Shown here piece after piece: positions 18,484-27,335 of a DNA stretch of 64,000 nt. Positions within the stretch are counted from its first letter, which is position 1. Every line of letters begins with the position of its first letter. Source of the stretch: Phycisphaerae bacterium (GTDB lineage: Bacteria; Planctomycetota; Phycisphaerae; Tepidisphaerales; Tepidisphaeraceae). The DNA lies in NCBI GenBank assembly GCA_026004655.1, contig BPJO01000008.1, positions 1-64,000 of the forward strand. Reading direction: 5' to 3'. The position numbers and the translations under genes are program-made. The notes under the pieces were generated by a model, which worked only from the letters and a program-made list of their open reading frames with translations, searched no databases and was not told where the DNA came from.

Positions 18484-19170
18484 ATGGCTAGTTCCCGGGA
18501 TCGTGCAATTTGTCTCCGAACCCATCGTTTTAGTGAAACTTCACAGGTTTTGACCTTGTTTTGCAGAAAAACCGGGCTGATTCGGGTCTTGGCCAAAGGC
18601 GCGTATCGTCGTACCCGATCCGGTGCGTCCAAGTTTGATGGTGGGGTGGACCTGCTGGATGTAGGCGACTGTGTTTTCCTTCTGCACACGAATCGTGACT
18701 TGGCTACTCTGACCGAATGGAAACTGATCGAAGGCCATCTGGCGTTGCGCCGGCAGTTTCGCGCGATGGTAATCAGTCAATACTTAGCCGAGGTGTTAAC
18801 CGTCCTTTTAGCAGAGCACGACCCCCATCCTTATTTGTTCGATCGCGTTCGGGTGGCGTTATCGGCTTTGAGCAGCCCTCGGATCGAAGAGGAGTTCATC
18901 GCGATACAATTGGACATTCTGAAAGAAACGGGATTTTTACCGGATTTTTCATCCCCCGCAGACGCGACGTTATCCAAGATCCACCCAGGACTGATCCGGA
19001 TCGCAGAAACGATTCTTCGTTTACCCCGGGACAAGGCAACAGCCCAACGACTTCCGCGACTTTCACGCTACCAAAGCGACCCGTTGACGGCTTACCTGGC
19101 GTTTCATATCCAGTCGGTCACCCAGCGTGACCTCCATTCCGTCAACCTGGTTTTACGTCCGGGAATGTGA
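18484..19170 (+). CDS. recO: DNA repair protein RecO
   Basis: RecO helps load RecA onto SSB-coated single-stranded DNA in the RecF pathway. The N-terminal OB-fold is recognisable from 'DRAICLRTHRFSETSQVLTLFCRKTGLIRVLAKGAYR', followed by the helical C-terminal domain. At 228 residues it is slightly short, and the four-cysteine zinc motif of some RecO proteins is absent. nadE follows after 48 bases on the same strand but has its own -10 box. Confidence 0.87.
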   Translation: MASSRDRAICLRTHRFSETSQVLTLFCRKTGLIRVLAKGAYRRTRSGASKFDGGVDLLDVGDCVFLLHTNRDLATLTEWKLIEGHLALRRQFRAMVISQYLAEVLTVLLAEHDPHPYLFDRVRVALSALSSPRIEEEFIAIQLDILKETGFLPDFSSPADATLSKIHPGLIRIAETILRLPRDKATAQRLPRLSRYQSDPLTAYLAFHIQSVTQRDLHSVNLVLRPGM

Positions 19171-19204
19171 ACCTCAGCCCCCTTTCGAGAGACAAACGCC
19201 TGAC

Positions 19205-19210
19205 TACAAT
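19205..19210 (+). promoter_or_regulatory. -10 box of nadE, leaderless arrangement
   Basis: TACAAT ends 8 bases before the ATG of nadE. A weak TTTCGA (19183-19188) lies 16 bases upstream. No Shine-Dalgarno site is present. Confidence 0.4.
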
Positions 19211-19218
19211 CCAATTAC

Positions 19219-20901
19219 ATGAGAATTGCTCTGGCCCAGATTAACCCGACTGTCGGCGATATTCCTGCCAATCTTCGTAAGGCAACGGATTTCATCCAAC
19301 AAGCCCAGTCCCAACAGGCTGATGTGGTGGTATTCCCGGAACTATCGATCATCGGATATCCACCAAAGGATTTATTGCTTAAACCGCAGTTTATCGACGA
19401 CAACCTATCCGCCGTTGAGCAATTGGCTGAACAAGTGCATGGAATTGACGTGATCGTTGGATACGCCGAGCGAAACCGTCTGCCCGTTGGTCGACCGTTA
19501 CACAATGCCGTAGCGGTCATTCGAGAAGGAAAAGTTGTTTCACGACATTATAAAACGCTTTTACCCACCTATGACGTGTTTGATGAATCTCGGTATTTTG
19601 AACCGAGCCCTCAGCAGGAACGAAACGAGGTGGTCCAGGTCTGTGACACACCCGTCGGATTATCGATCTGCGAAGATCTATGGAATGATGAAAGGCTTAT
19701 CCCCCGTCGTCTATATCATCAGAACCCTTTGGCGGATCTCGAAGCCCGCGGGGCCAAGCTGATGATCAATTGCTCAGCCAGCCCTTTCGTCGTGGGCAAA
19801 CAAGATTTTCGAATCCAACTGTTTGCAAGCCAATCGAGACAATTCAATGTCCCGCTGGTGTACGTGAACCAGGTCGGTGGAAATGACGAACTGGTATTCG
19901 ATGGCTGTTCGATGGTGTTTGATCAGACCGGTCAGGTCATCGCCCAAGCCAAAGATTTTGAAGAAGACCTGCTGGTGGTCGATTTGGAGCATCCGCAGAC
20001 CAACCGTCGTCATGACCATGCCCGAGGACTGGAAAGCATTTACAAGGCATTGATCCTGGGATTGAAGGACTATGTGAGAAAATGCGGTTTTACCTCAGTT
20101 GTCCTGGGTTTGTCAGGCGGAATCGATTCGGCTTTGGTCTGCGCCTTAGCAGTGGCGGCATTGGGGGCTGACAAAGTGACCGGCGTAGCCATGCCGAGCC
20201 GGTACAGCTCGGATCATTCCCTGGAAGACGCCCGAAAACTCGCAACTAATTTAGGCATCCGGTTTTATGTCATTCCGATCGAACCCGCTCATCGTGCCAT
20301 GGAACAGATGCTGTCCGAGGCCTTTGCTGGAACAGAATCCGGACTCACCGAGGAAAACATGCAGGCCCGACAACGGGGCAATATCCTGATGAGTTTGAGT
20401 AACAAGTTCGGCTCACTACTTCTGACTACGGGCAACAAAAGCGAAATCGCGGTCGGATATTGTACGCTTTACGGAGATATGTGCGGCGGTTTGGCGGTTA
20501 TTTCCGATGTTCCCAAAACTACCGTCTGGGAACTTGCCCGATGGATCAACCAACAGGCAGGTCGAGAACTCATCCCCCAGCGGAGCATTGACAAAGTTCC
20601 CAGTGCCGAATTAAGACCGAATCAGACCGATCAGGATTCATTACCCCCTTATGAAGTACTCGATGCCATTATTTATCGACTCATCGAAGAAGATAAATCC
20701 GTCCGTCAGATAATCGAGGAAGGTTTTGATCCTGAAACCGTGCTCCGGGTAACCCAACTTATCGATCGAAGTGAATATAAGAGACGTCAGATGGCACCGG
20801 GGCTCAAAGTCACTAGTCGGGCGTTCGGTTTCGGTCGTCGCATGCCCGTTGCACAGAATTACCGACAGACCATACCCTCCGATTTGGGGAACAAAACCTA
20901 A
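19219..20901 (+). CDS. nadE: Glutamine-dependent NAD+ synthetase
   Basis: This enzyme amidates deamido-NAD using ammonia released from glutamine. The N-terminal ~270 residues are a nitrilase-type glutaminase: Glu in 'VVFPELSIIGYPPKDL', Lys in 'HYKTLLPTYDVFDE', Cys in 'GLSICEDLW'. The C-terminal ~280 residues form the synthetase with the PP-loop 'GLSGGIDSALVCAL' and 'TTGNKSEIAVGY'. The 560-residue length fits the long, glutamine-dependent class. The ATG at 19219 starts the nitrilase domain directly (MRIALAQINPTVGD). Confidence 0.95.
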   Translation: MRIALAQINPTVGDIPANLRKATDFIQQAQSQQADVVVFPELSIIGYPPKDLLLKPQFIDDNLSAVEQLAEQVHGIDVIVGYAERNRLPVGRPLHNAVAVIREGKVVSRHYKTLLPTYDVFDESRYFEPSPQQERNEVVQVCDTPVGLSICEDLWNDERLIPRRLYHQNPLADLEARGAKLMINCSASPFVVGKQDFRIQLFASQSRQFNVPLVYVNQVGGNDELVFDGCSMVFDQTGQVIAQAKDFEEDLLVVDLEHPQTNRRHDHARGLESIYKALILGLKDYVRKCGFTSVVLGLSGGIDSALVCALAVAALGADKVTGVAMPSRYSSDHSLEDARKLATNLGIRFYVIPIEPAHRAMEQMLSEAFAGTESGLTEENMQARQRGNILMSLSNKFGSLLLTTGNKSEIAVGYCTLYGDMCGGLAVISDVPKTTVWELARWINQQAGRELIPQRSIDKVPSAELRPNQTDQDSLPPYEVLDAIIYRLIEEDKSVRQIIEEGFDPETVLRVTQLIDRSEYKRRQMAPGLKVTSRAFGFGRRMPVAQNYRQTIPSDLGNKT

Positions 20902-20958
20902 TTTTATCGGATTCTTCCTGTTCATAGGAAGTCATCGAAAGGTCAATTCGGAATTTTG

Positions 20959-20986
20959 TTTGCATTTGCAGGCAGGTGGATAGTAT
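20959..20986 (+). promoter_or_regulatory. Promoter candidate of the RRM protein gene
   Basis: TTTGCA (20959-20964), a 16-base spacer and TAGTAT (20981-20986) would start a transcript with a leader of about 160 bases before the ATG at 21154. The leader contains no other gene. Confidence 0.35.
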
Positions 20987-21153
20987 GCTGTCGTCGGCTG
21001 GTAAAAATGAACAGGTCTGAGCATCTCGCCTTTGAAGGTGATTTCCGCGCAACTTGTCAGTGTTTTTCTGCCTTCTTGGATCGGAACGTCGATCCCTTTC
21101 AGTGAATCCGGGAAAGTGAAACCGGATTTGGCCCTTGTTCAAGGAGATATTTT

Positions 21154-21510
21154 ATGGGCCGCAAGTTGTACGTCGGAAACCTCAACTACAAGACAGATTC
21201 GTCGGAGTTGCAGGAATTGTTTACGCAGTTTGGTACGGTCGAAAGTGCCGAGATTATTGCGGATCGGGAAACCGGTCGGAGCAAGGGTTTCGGGTTTGTA
21301 GAAATGAGCACAGACGATGAAGCCGCCGCTGCCATCGAAGGGATGAACGGTAAGGAAATCGGGGGTCGTGCCCTGACCGTCAATGAAGCTAAACCCAAAG
21401 AACCTCGTTCCGGAGGTGGTGGACGTGGGTTCGGTGGTGGTGGCCGAGGTGGTTATGGTGGTGGACGGGACCGGGGAGGCTACGGGGGTGGTCGTCGCGA
21501 CCGATATTGA
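21154..21510 (+). CDS. Glycine-rich RNA-binding protein with one RRM
   Basis: This 118-residue protein has a single RNA recognition motif at residues 3-82. RNP2 'KLYVGNLNYK' and RNP1 'SKGFGFVEM' are intact. A Gly/Arg-rich tail (residues about 86-118) has GGGGRGFGGGGRGG-like repeats ending in RRDRY. Such proteins occur in cyanobacteria and planctomycetes and are often cold-induced RNA chaperones; that role is an inference here. A strong Shine-Dalgarno site (AAGGAGATA) precedes the ATG and a clear terminator follows, so the gene is monocistronic and probably well expressed. Confidence 0.93.
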   Translation: MGRKLYVGNLNYKTDSSELQELFTQFGTVESAEIIADRETGRSKGFGFVEMSTDDEAAAAIEGMNGKEIGGRALTVNEAKPKEPRSGGGGRGFGGGGRGGYGGGRDRGGYGGGRRDRY

Positions 21511-21561
21511 TCTCGAGAAGCTCATCCCTTTTCCCTAACTTAATTATTGTTAACTATCTGA

Positions 21562-21597
21562 CAGGACCGATTTTACAATAATCGGTCCTGTTTTTTT
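21562..21597 (+). terminator. Rho-independent terminator of the RRM gene
   Basis: A 10-bp stem (CAGGACCGAT / ATCGGTCCTG) with a 9-base loop is followed by seven T residues. Confidence 0.9.
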
Positions 21598-21646
21598 CCT
21601 CCCCCTTTCATTTGCATCACGGTTATAAATCGCTAATTTCCCCGCC

Positions 21647-22336
21647 ATGAACGCCAAAACCCGCGCTGCCGAAGCGGCTTTGAATCATATCCAGAACGAC
21701 ATGATTGTTGGACTCGGGTCCGGATCGACCGCCAGCATTTTCATTGAGCTTCTCTGCCAAGCGGTCCGCGAGGGACGGTTCAAAAATATTCGAGGGGTTC
21801 CGACCAGCATTCAATCCGAAAAACTTGCACGTCAGGGAGGTTTGGCGCTTATCGACCTGAAAACGGCCGGACGATGTGATGTTACTGTCGATGGCGCTGA
21901 TGAAGTGGATCCGGATCTGAATCTCATTAAAGGGTTGGGCGGTGCGCTACTTCGAGAAAAAATTGTCGCTCAGAATACTGAACAGTTCATTGCAATCGTG
22001 GATGAATCGAAAGTGGTTCCTTATCTAGGCCACCACTGCCCCCTGCCGGTCGAGGTTACCCAATTCGCCTATGAAGTACATGCTGCGTACATCCAATCAC
22101 TCGGTGCACGGGTCGAACAAAGACGCAATCCCGATGGAAGCGCGTTTACATCCGACAATGGGAATTATTACTTCCACTGTCATTTTGGTAGGATCGATCG
22201 ACCAGCTGAGCTAGATCAGGCATTACGAAACCGAGCAGGAATCATTGAAACCGGTCTTTTCATTCGAATTGCTAAACGGGCAATCGTTGCGGGAGAATCA
22301 GGGGTTCGAGAACTGACTTGTCCGGCTGATCAATAA
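21647..22336 (+). CDS. rpiA: Ribose-5-phosphate isomerase A
   Basis: The enzyme interconverts ribose 5-phosphate and ribulose 5-phosphate in the pentose phosphate pathway. The conserved 'VGLGSGSTASIFIELL' (residues about 21-36), 'DVTVDGADEVDPDLNLIKG' with the catalytic acid region, and 'GGALLREKIVA' are all present. Its 229 residues are standard. A TATAAA (21624-21629) lies 17 bases before the ATG and no Shine-Dalgarno site is visible. It converges with the phosphodiesterase-like gene, leaving only 36 bases between the stops. Confidence 0.95.
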   Translation: MNAKTRAAEAALNHIQNDMIVGLGSGSTASIFIELLCQAVREGRFKNIRGVPTSIQSEKLARQGGLALIDLKTAGRCDVTVDGADEVDPDLNLIKGLGGALLREKIVAQNTEQFIAIVDESKVVPYLGHHCPLPVEVTQFAYEVHAAYIQSLGARVEQRRNPDGSAFTSDNGNYYFHCHFGRIDRPAELDQALRNRAGIIETGLFIRIAKRAIVAGESGVRELTCPADQ

Positions 22337-22372
22337 CCGTATCCACATCAATGCGGTGCAAACGAATTCTAT

Positions 22373-23740
22373 TCAATCAAACACATGTCGAAGTATGATC
22401 TGACAAACTTCCGGGGCAGGGTAAAGTTCCTGATCAATCAGAAATCGACAATTCGATAGGATCAGAGGCCCATTCGACAAAGTATTCGGACGGGCACCGT
22501 GGCTGCCTCGTACAAGACTCGCATCCAGCGGAATAACATCCAGAAGACATCGGAATCCCACTTTCCGTTTCAAAAGTTTCCAGGCGATCTGTAGCTTCGG
22601 AAGCTTCATCCGAGGGTCAAGGAATAATTCGACCGGATCGTAGCCCGGCTTGCGATGAATATCGACCGTACGCGCAAAATCAGGAGCGGATTCATCGGTG
22701 ACCCAGTAATAGTAGGTGAACCAGGCATTCGGTTTGCTGAAAACCACCAGATCGCCGGCTCGGGGGTGATTCAGACGAACTTCAGACCGATCCTCGGAAG
22801 CATAAACGCGATCGATCCCGGGAATTGCTGTAAGAATTGATCGAACCTCTGCAAGACATGATGGGTCATTCAGGTAAACATGTGCGATTTGATGATCGGC
22901 TACTGCAAAAGCACGAGAGGCACCGAAATCCAACAGTTCACGCCCCAATTCCTCGCGTACAGCAATGAAACCGTTTTCTCGAAGTATTCGATTGATGTGG
23001 ATAGGCTGATCTACGGGCGTGATACCATATTCACTGAGCAGGATAATTCGTGCGTCGGGGAAATGATCTACTAATTTTCCGACCTCCGAATCAACCTTTC
23101 GAAGCGCGCAGGCAACCGACTCATGATCTGGGCCCGATTTCTGCAAAACGTAGTCCAGATGGGGAAGATAAACCAGTGTCAAAGTGGCTGGATAAATTCG
23201 ATCCACTTCGATCGTTGCGCGTACGATCCATTGTGTGGACTCGATGTCGCTGGCAGGTCCCCAGAACTTGAACAGAGGAAAAGTTCCCAGTTTTTCCTGT
23301 AAATCCTGCCGGAGATGAGGGGGATTGGTGTATATGTCGGGTAGTTTTCTCCCATCGGCAAGATACATCGGCCTGGGTGTGACCGAACGATCGGCCGAGG
23401 AATACATGTTGTACCACCAAAACAGATTATTAACTGTAAACGACGGGTCGCGTTTTCGGGCTAAATCCCATACTTTCGGTCGAAGAACCAGTCGATTCGA
23501 TTGCCTCCAGAATCGGACTTCAGCCTCCTCCCGGAAGTACCACCCGTTTCCAACGATTCCGTGTTCATCCGGCCAAGAACCGGTCAGGTAGGATGATTGC
23601 ACACTACACGTGACTGCAGGAAGCACAGGGTCGATGTGCGACAAAATGCCCGATGACCGGATCTGATTAATCCGTGGAGTATTCTCCCCAAGTAATGAGG
23701 GCGTCAGACCAACAACATTGAGCACCAGAGTCTTGTGCAC
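22373..23740 (-). CDS. Type I phosphodiesterase/nucleotide pyrophosphatase family protein
   Basis: This alkaline-phosphatase-superfamily hydrolase has about 455 residues. The N-terminal nucleophile region reads 'VLNVVGLTPSLLGENTPRI', with 'SSYLTGSWPDEHGIVGNGWY' next and the metal-binding 'LLSEYGI' and 'GSHGARP' segments later. The canonical DGxRPD and SDHG motifs are altered, so the metal ligands need checking. Related proteins occur in ebo-type clusters, but no other ebo gene is nearby, so no symbol is given. The frame is open to 23842; the GTG at 23740 gives the best N-terminus and avoids the divergent comB gene. Confidence 0.7.
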   Translation of the reverse strand: MHKTLVLNVVGLTPSLLGENTPRINQIRSSGILSHIDPVLPAVTCSVQSSYLTGSWPDEHGIVGNGWYFREEAEVRFWRQSNRLVLRPKVWDLARKRDPSFTVNNLFWWYNMYSSADRSVTPRPMYLADGRKLPDIYTNPPHLRQDLQEKLGTFPLFKFWGPASDIESTQWIVRATIEVDRIYPATLTLVYLPHLDYVLQKSGPDHESVACALRKVDSEVGKLVDHFPDARIILLSEYGITPVDQPIHINRILRENGFIAVREELGRELLDFGASRAFAVADHQIAHVYLNDPSCLAEVRSILTAIPGIDRVYASEDRSEVRLNHPRAGDLVVFSKPNAWFTYYYWVTDESAPDFARTVDIHRKPGYDPVELFLDPRMKLPKLQIAWKLLKRKVGFRCLLDVIPLDASLVRGSHGARPNTLSNGPLILSNCRFLIDQELYPAPEVCQIILRHVFD

Positions 23741-23798
23741 AGTAATGACAGATTCCTCGCCCGTGCATCTTCCGTCAAGCCACGGTACAAAACGCAGC

Positions 23799-24536
23799 AT
23801 GATTCCATTGCGTGTTATCATGTTACCTTCGTTGTTGACCACCGACGACCTTCAAGGCCGGGTGGTAGTCGTGTTCGATGTCCTGCGAGCAACAACAACG
23901 ATGGCTGCGGCGCTTCAGGCAGGTGCCCGAGAAATCCGCATCTTTGATTCGCTTGATAAAGCCCAGCAGGCATGGAAACTTTTTCAGGGCTCAAAACTGC
24001 TTGCCGGTGAAAAAAATTGTCTTCCACCACCCGGTTTTGATATGGGCAACTCACCCGGGGATTTCACGCCCGGTCGTTGCCAGGATCGGACGATTTTCAT
24101 GTCCACCACCAATGGTACCCGCGCGCTGGTGGCTGCCCGTCAGGCATCCCTGTTGTTAGCCGGGGCAGTCGTCAATGCCTCAGCAACGGCCCGGGCCATT
24201 CTGGATTTCCAACAACCCGTCACCCTGTTGTGTGCCGGCACGGACGGGAAAATCGCCTTGGAAGATCTTCACGGTGCAGGGGTCGTTATGGAAGAAATTG
24301 GTATTTCAAACCTCCTGCTCGAAAATGACGAAGCTTATCTCGCTTTTCAACAAAGCCTATCCGATCCGACCGGAGACAGACTCTATATCTCCCAAGGTGG
24401 TAAAAATATCCTCCGGGCCAGGCTCGATCAGGACATCTGTTATGCAGGACAACGCAATGTCATTCCGTTCGCCGTCCGCATTTGCGATGTTTCCGGTCAG
24501 CTTGTTGCCAGCACGCACCGTATTTCAGAGGTTTAG
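23799..24536 (+). CDS. comB: 2-phosphosulfolactate phosphatase family protein
   Basis: ComB dephosphorylates 2-phosphosulfolactate in archaeal coenzyme M synthesis; the role of bacterial homologues is mostly unknown. The family signatures 'VVVVFDVLRATTTMAAAL' (about residues 21-38) and 'FMSTTNGTRALVAA' are clear, and the 245-residue length is normal. The ATG at 23799 gives MIPLRVIMLPSLL, the usual N-terminus. Starts further upstream would overlap the divergent phosphodiesterase-like gene. Its stop overlaps that of the convergent flippase-like gene by 4 bases. Confidence 0.85.
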   Translation: MIPLRVIMLPSLLTTDDLQGRVVVVFDVLRATTTMAAALQAGAREIRIFDSLDKAQQAWKLFQGSKLLAGEKNCLPPPGFDMGNSPGDFTPGRCQDRTIFMSTTNGTRALVAARQASLLLAGAVVNASATARAILDFQQPVTLLCAGTDGKIALEDLHGAGVVMEEIGISNLLLENDEAYLAFQQSLSDPTGDRLYISQGGKNILRARLDQDICYAGQRNVIPFAVRICDVSGQLVASTHRISEV

Positions 24537-25933
24537 CGGATCGCTGATGAATCGCCGATCATTGCTTCAGAGATAGACGCATTTTCCAGTTCGGCCTGTT
24601 CTTTTTCCGACGGGGTATGATATCCACCTCTGAGAACGAATAACCCGCCCGCCAGATTCCAGACCATGGCCGTCAGACGGATCGACATCGTCAAGGCCAG
24701 TGCCTGATTGACCGTTGCGCCTTCGGATCGGGTCAGGTAAAAGGCAAAGGCCTCCATCACCCCGGCACCCTGCGGACTGATCGGGATCGCGCCGACCAGA
24801 ACAACGACCGGTACCACAATGAAGTAGTAAGGCTCGGAAATCGGAAGGTCAAACGCCATCCCCGCCAACATGGCCGAGACCACCACAGTGATATGAACCG
24901 GGAAGGTCATTACCAACATGAGAAGAATCAGTCCCGGTTTTTGGCGATAAACTCTCAATACGTCTACCACTTTCTTTACTCGGGTCTGCATGGGGAACCG
25001 CGCGATCAAGTAGTCCATGCCTAAAAATTGCCTGAATCCTCGGAAATAAATGATGACCAGACACCCCAACACACCCCCCAATAGAATCAAGGACGCAATG
25101 GCGACCTGAAGGCAAAGCTTTGAAACAGCGTCGGATCGGTCTGTCGAGAGGGTATAGTGAATGCCCGCCATTGATCCTCCAAGGATGATCAATGCCAACA
25201 AACCGATCACTCGGTCCACAATCACGCTCATTACGGCTGCGGTTCGTCGATTAGGGACTTGCTTGGCAGCGTAATATGCTTTCAGAACATCCCCCCCCGT
25301 CGAACCAAGCATGAACGAGTTGTAAAAACTGCCGACCATGTTTAGCACGAAAGCCCGACGTAAGGGAAGGTCGATACCCAGCGCTTTGAGAAGTCGATGC
25401 CATCGTAGTGTCGTAAAAATGAACGTGACGGGCATTACTCCGATCGCAGCCAGAAGCAAGCCCGGATCTGCTCTGCGAACAAGGGTGATGGCTCCGACTT
25501 CCACGCGAGGCTGGGGCACGTCCAGCTGATAACCCCTGGTTTCCTGCTGGGAAATGAAACGCCCCCGTCCTGTCAACGGGTCACGGATCAACAGATCCTG
25601 AACCGTAGGATTACGATCGATGTCTCCTTTCAGACGCATTCCGAGCAAACTGACCGAGGTCCCGTCCGAAAGAATGATCGTCTTTTTGTCCGGACCATTC
25701 ACCACACGATCCCGACCAACCCGGACTGGAAGTTCAGTTTGAGGGTCCAGATAAGTAAACTCCGACGCATATTCATCCCCTTCGAGCATGACCACATCCT
25801 GTGGCAGCTGATTTTCATCCAGGACACTGATTCGGTCCCGCAAGTGAATATTACTGATTACCCAAACAATGCCCGTAATCGCCACAGCCCATCGGAAGAT
25901 CCATCGGATTGATTTTCCAAAATGCTTGGTCAT
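24533..25933 (-). CDS. Flippase-like membrane protein (LPG synthase TM / UPF0104 family)
   Basis: This protein of about 466 residues has one N-terminal membrane segment (near residues 12-28) and an extracytoplasmic domain of roughly 120 residues ('VVMLEGDEYASEFTYLDPQ...'). About seven further membrane segments form the UPF0104 domain, with the family motifs 'FYNSFMLGSTGGDVLKAYY' and 'GAIPISPQGAGVMEAF'. Family members are thought to flip lipids or transfer aminoacyl groups to lipids; the substrate here is unknown. The frame is open to 26146, but the ATG at 25933 fits the membrane topology and avoids the 87-aa gene upstream. Confidence 0.75.
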   Translation of the reverse strand: MTKHFGKSIRWIFRWAVAITGIVWVISNIHLRDRISVLDENQLPQDVVMLEGDEYASEFTYLDPQTELPVRVGRDRVVNGPDKKTIILSDGTSVSLLGMRLKGDIDRNPTVQDLLIRDPLTGRGRFISQQETRGYQLDVPQPRVEVGAITLVRRADPGLLLAAIGVMPVTFIFTTLRWHRLLKALGIDLPLRRAFVLNMVGSFYNSFMLGSTGGDVLKAYYAAKQVPNRRTAAVMSVIVDRVIGLLALIILGGSMAGIHYTLSTDRSDAVSKLCLQVAIASLILLGGVLGCLVIIYFRGFRQFLGMDYLIARFPMQTRVKKVVDVLRVYRQKPGLILLMLVMTFPVHITVVVSAMLAGMAFDLPISEPYYFIVVPVVVLVGAIPISPQGAGVMEAFAFYLTRSEGATVNQALALTMSIRLTAMVWNLAGGLFVLRGGYHTPSEKEQAELENASISEAMIGDSSAIR

Positions 25934-26075
25934 TCGGATGATGATTGTGATTATCCGATGAACGGATGCAATAGGAATCAGGAAATGATAAACCACGACC
26001 GCATCAGGGTCGTGGCGGGATTCGGGTCGCATGTCCGAGACCTGCATGCGGCCCCAAATTGACGAGTGTTGCTTC

Positions 26076-26339
26076 TTAGTGCCCGGTTGCCTCTTCCAGC
26101 ATCCGTCGCAGATAGTTGTTTTCGCGACGCGTCGCTTCCAGATCAAACACCAAGTACTTGATGCTCAACCGAAGATAGTCCAACGATTCCTGCAGCGAAT
26201 TGACTGTGGCCCGCAATTTTTCATGTCTTTGACGGGTTTCATCAGCGAGTTTTTCCATTTTTGCCCGCTCGGCGGCCGGCAATGTGGAAATTTCACCCAT
26301 CAGTTCGGCCAACTTCTTCTGAAACTCTGCTTCGCTCAT
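26076..26339 (-). CDS. Small coiled-coil protein, function unknown
   Basis: This 87-residue hydrophilic protein is almost entirely helical with heptad-like spacing (residues about 5-82, for example 'KLAELMGEISTLPAAERAKM' and 'SLQESLDYLRLSIKYLVFDL'). It has no signal peptide, membrane segment or cysteine. Similar short proteins appear to be conserved in planctomycetes, from memory, and their role is not known. It may share a transcript with the flippase-like gene downstream. Codon use looks ordinary and a purine-rich GGGAGCAAAGCAC precedes the ATG, so it is likely a real gene. Confidence 0.7.
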   Translation of the reverse strand: MSEAEFQKKLAELMGEISTLPAAERAKMEKLADETRQRHEKLRATVNSLQESLDYLRLSIKYLVFDLEATRRENNYLRRMLEEATGH

Positions 26340-26721
26340 GTGCTTTGCTCCCTTGGACAGTATTGCTAATTCTTTACCGTTCCGTGACTAATGCAAAGGG
26401 TGTTCCACACCGCTAGTTCTTAAAAATCCGGTCTTTTCCTCTAGTTTTCACACTTCGTCTGACGATAAATATTCCGAATGTTGCTCCAGGGCCACATCCG
26501 TGTTGCTCTGCATCTTAATTCTGCGCCTCTGTTGTAACCCGCCAACCAATTATTGTTTCAGAATCATTTTGATTTCAACAGCATTTGTGAAATTGCGCTG
26601 AAAATCGGGATTTTATCGGCAACATTCTCCAGGGATCGATCACCGCAGGGGCCGTTTCCGATAAAACTTGGTTTAAATCGGTTATTCGAATAAAATCTGG
26701 AGTAAAAAAGAGGACGCGAAA
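26340..26721 (+). other. Divergent intergenic region with promoter and inverted repeat
   Basis: This region holds no gene. A promoter candidate for the 183-aa gene is TTGGTT (26668-26673), 17 bases, TAAAAT (26691-26696). A perfect 9-bp inverted repeat, TTTTATCGG (26611-26619) and CCGATAAAA (26658-26666), lies just upstream with a 38-base spacer and could be an operator. Confidence 0.5.
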
Positions 26722-27273
26722 ATGGCCCGGGAATCATCTGATCGGTTTGCTCAAGCCCTTCATAACATGACAAATCAGTCTGAAACTACCGATCAACCAT
26801 CCGCCGAATCCGTGCCTTCGCAGACGTCTTCTCGACCGGCTCGACCGACATCAAAAGCTGATTCTTCGATGTTGACACGCAAGCAACATCCGAACCGGGT
26901 TGATCGTCCCTCACAACCGGGCGTAACCCAACCGATCAGCGAAAGCATTTCGCCATCTGTGTCGTCCGGTTCGTCGAATTATTCCAAGAAATCTGCCACC
27001 CAGGCCCGTTCCCGAAAATCGATATCGGGTTCTCTAGAGTTCCGGCGGACACTCATCCCGCCGTGTCTGGTTGTTGGTACTTGCTTTATCGGTTTCATGT
27101 TGTTTTTCTTCTTCCAACCAGAAGATGCTGCGCTTCGTCAGGTTCGCTGGGTCGTACCCGTAGGGATGGGGATCTTGGGGTTTCTGCTTCTGGGTGTGGG
27201 TGTTCTGAACATGTTTCTCGTCAAGAAAGAATTGGATCATAGACGTCGTCACACCCCCGTCTCACATGTTTGA
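26722..27273 (+). CDS. Hypothetical protein: disordered N-terminus and two membrane helices
   Basis: This protein has 183 residues. The first ~105 are rich in Ser, Thr, Pro and Gln with scattered basic residues and look disordered. Two membrane segments follow ('LIPPCLVVGTCFIGFMLFFF' and 'WVVPVGMGILGFLLLGVGVL'), then a short basic tail. AGAGGA lies 7 bases before the ATG. The long cytosolic arm plus helical hairpin suggests a scaffold or anchor, but there is no recognisable domain. trxA follows after 62 bases and may be cotranscribed. Confidence 0.65.
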   Translation: MARESSDRFAQALHNMTNQSETTDQPSAESVPSQTSSRPARPTSKADSSMLTRKQHPNRVDRPSQPGVTQPISESISPSVSSGSSNYSKKSATQARSRKSISGSLEFRRTLIPPCLVVGTCFIGFMLFFFFQPEDAALRQVRWVVPVGMGILGFLLLGVGVLNMFLVKKELDHRRRHTPVSHV

Positions 27274-27335
27274 CATCATCCAATCTCGATCCTAACATCC
27301 CCTGCCGACAAAACGACATACAGGAGCAATCTTTT

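Noticed and set aside
25934-26146. Upstream starts for the flippase-like gene
   Set aside because: They would overlap the 87-aa gene or add a low-quality tail without a ribosome site.
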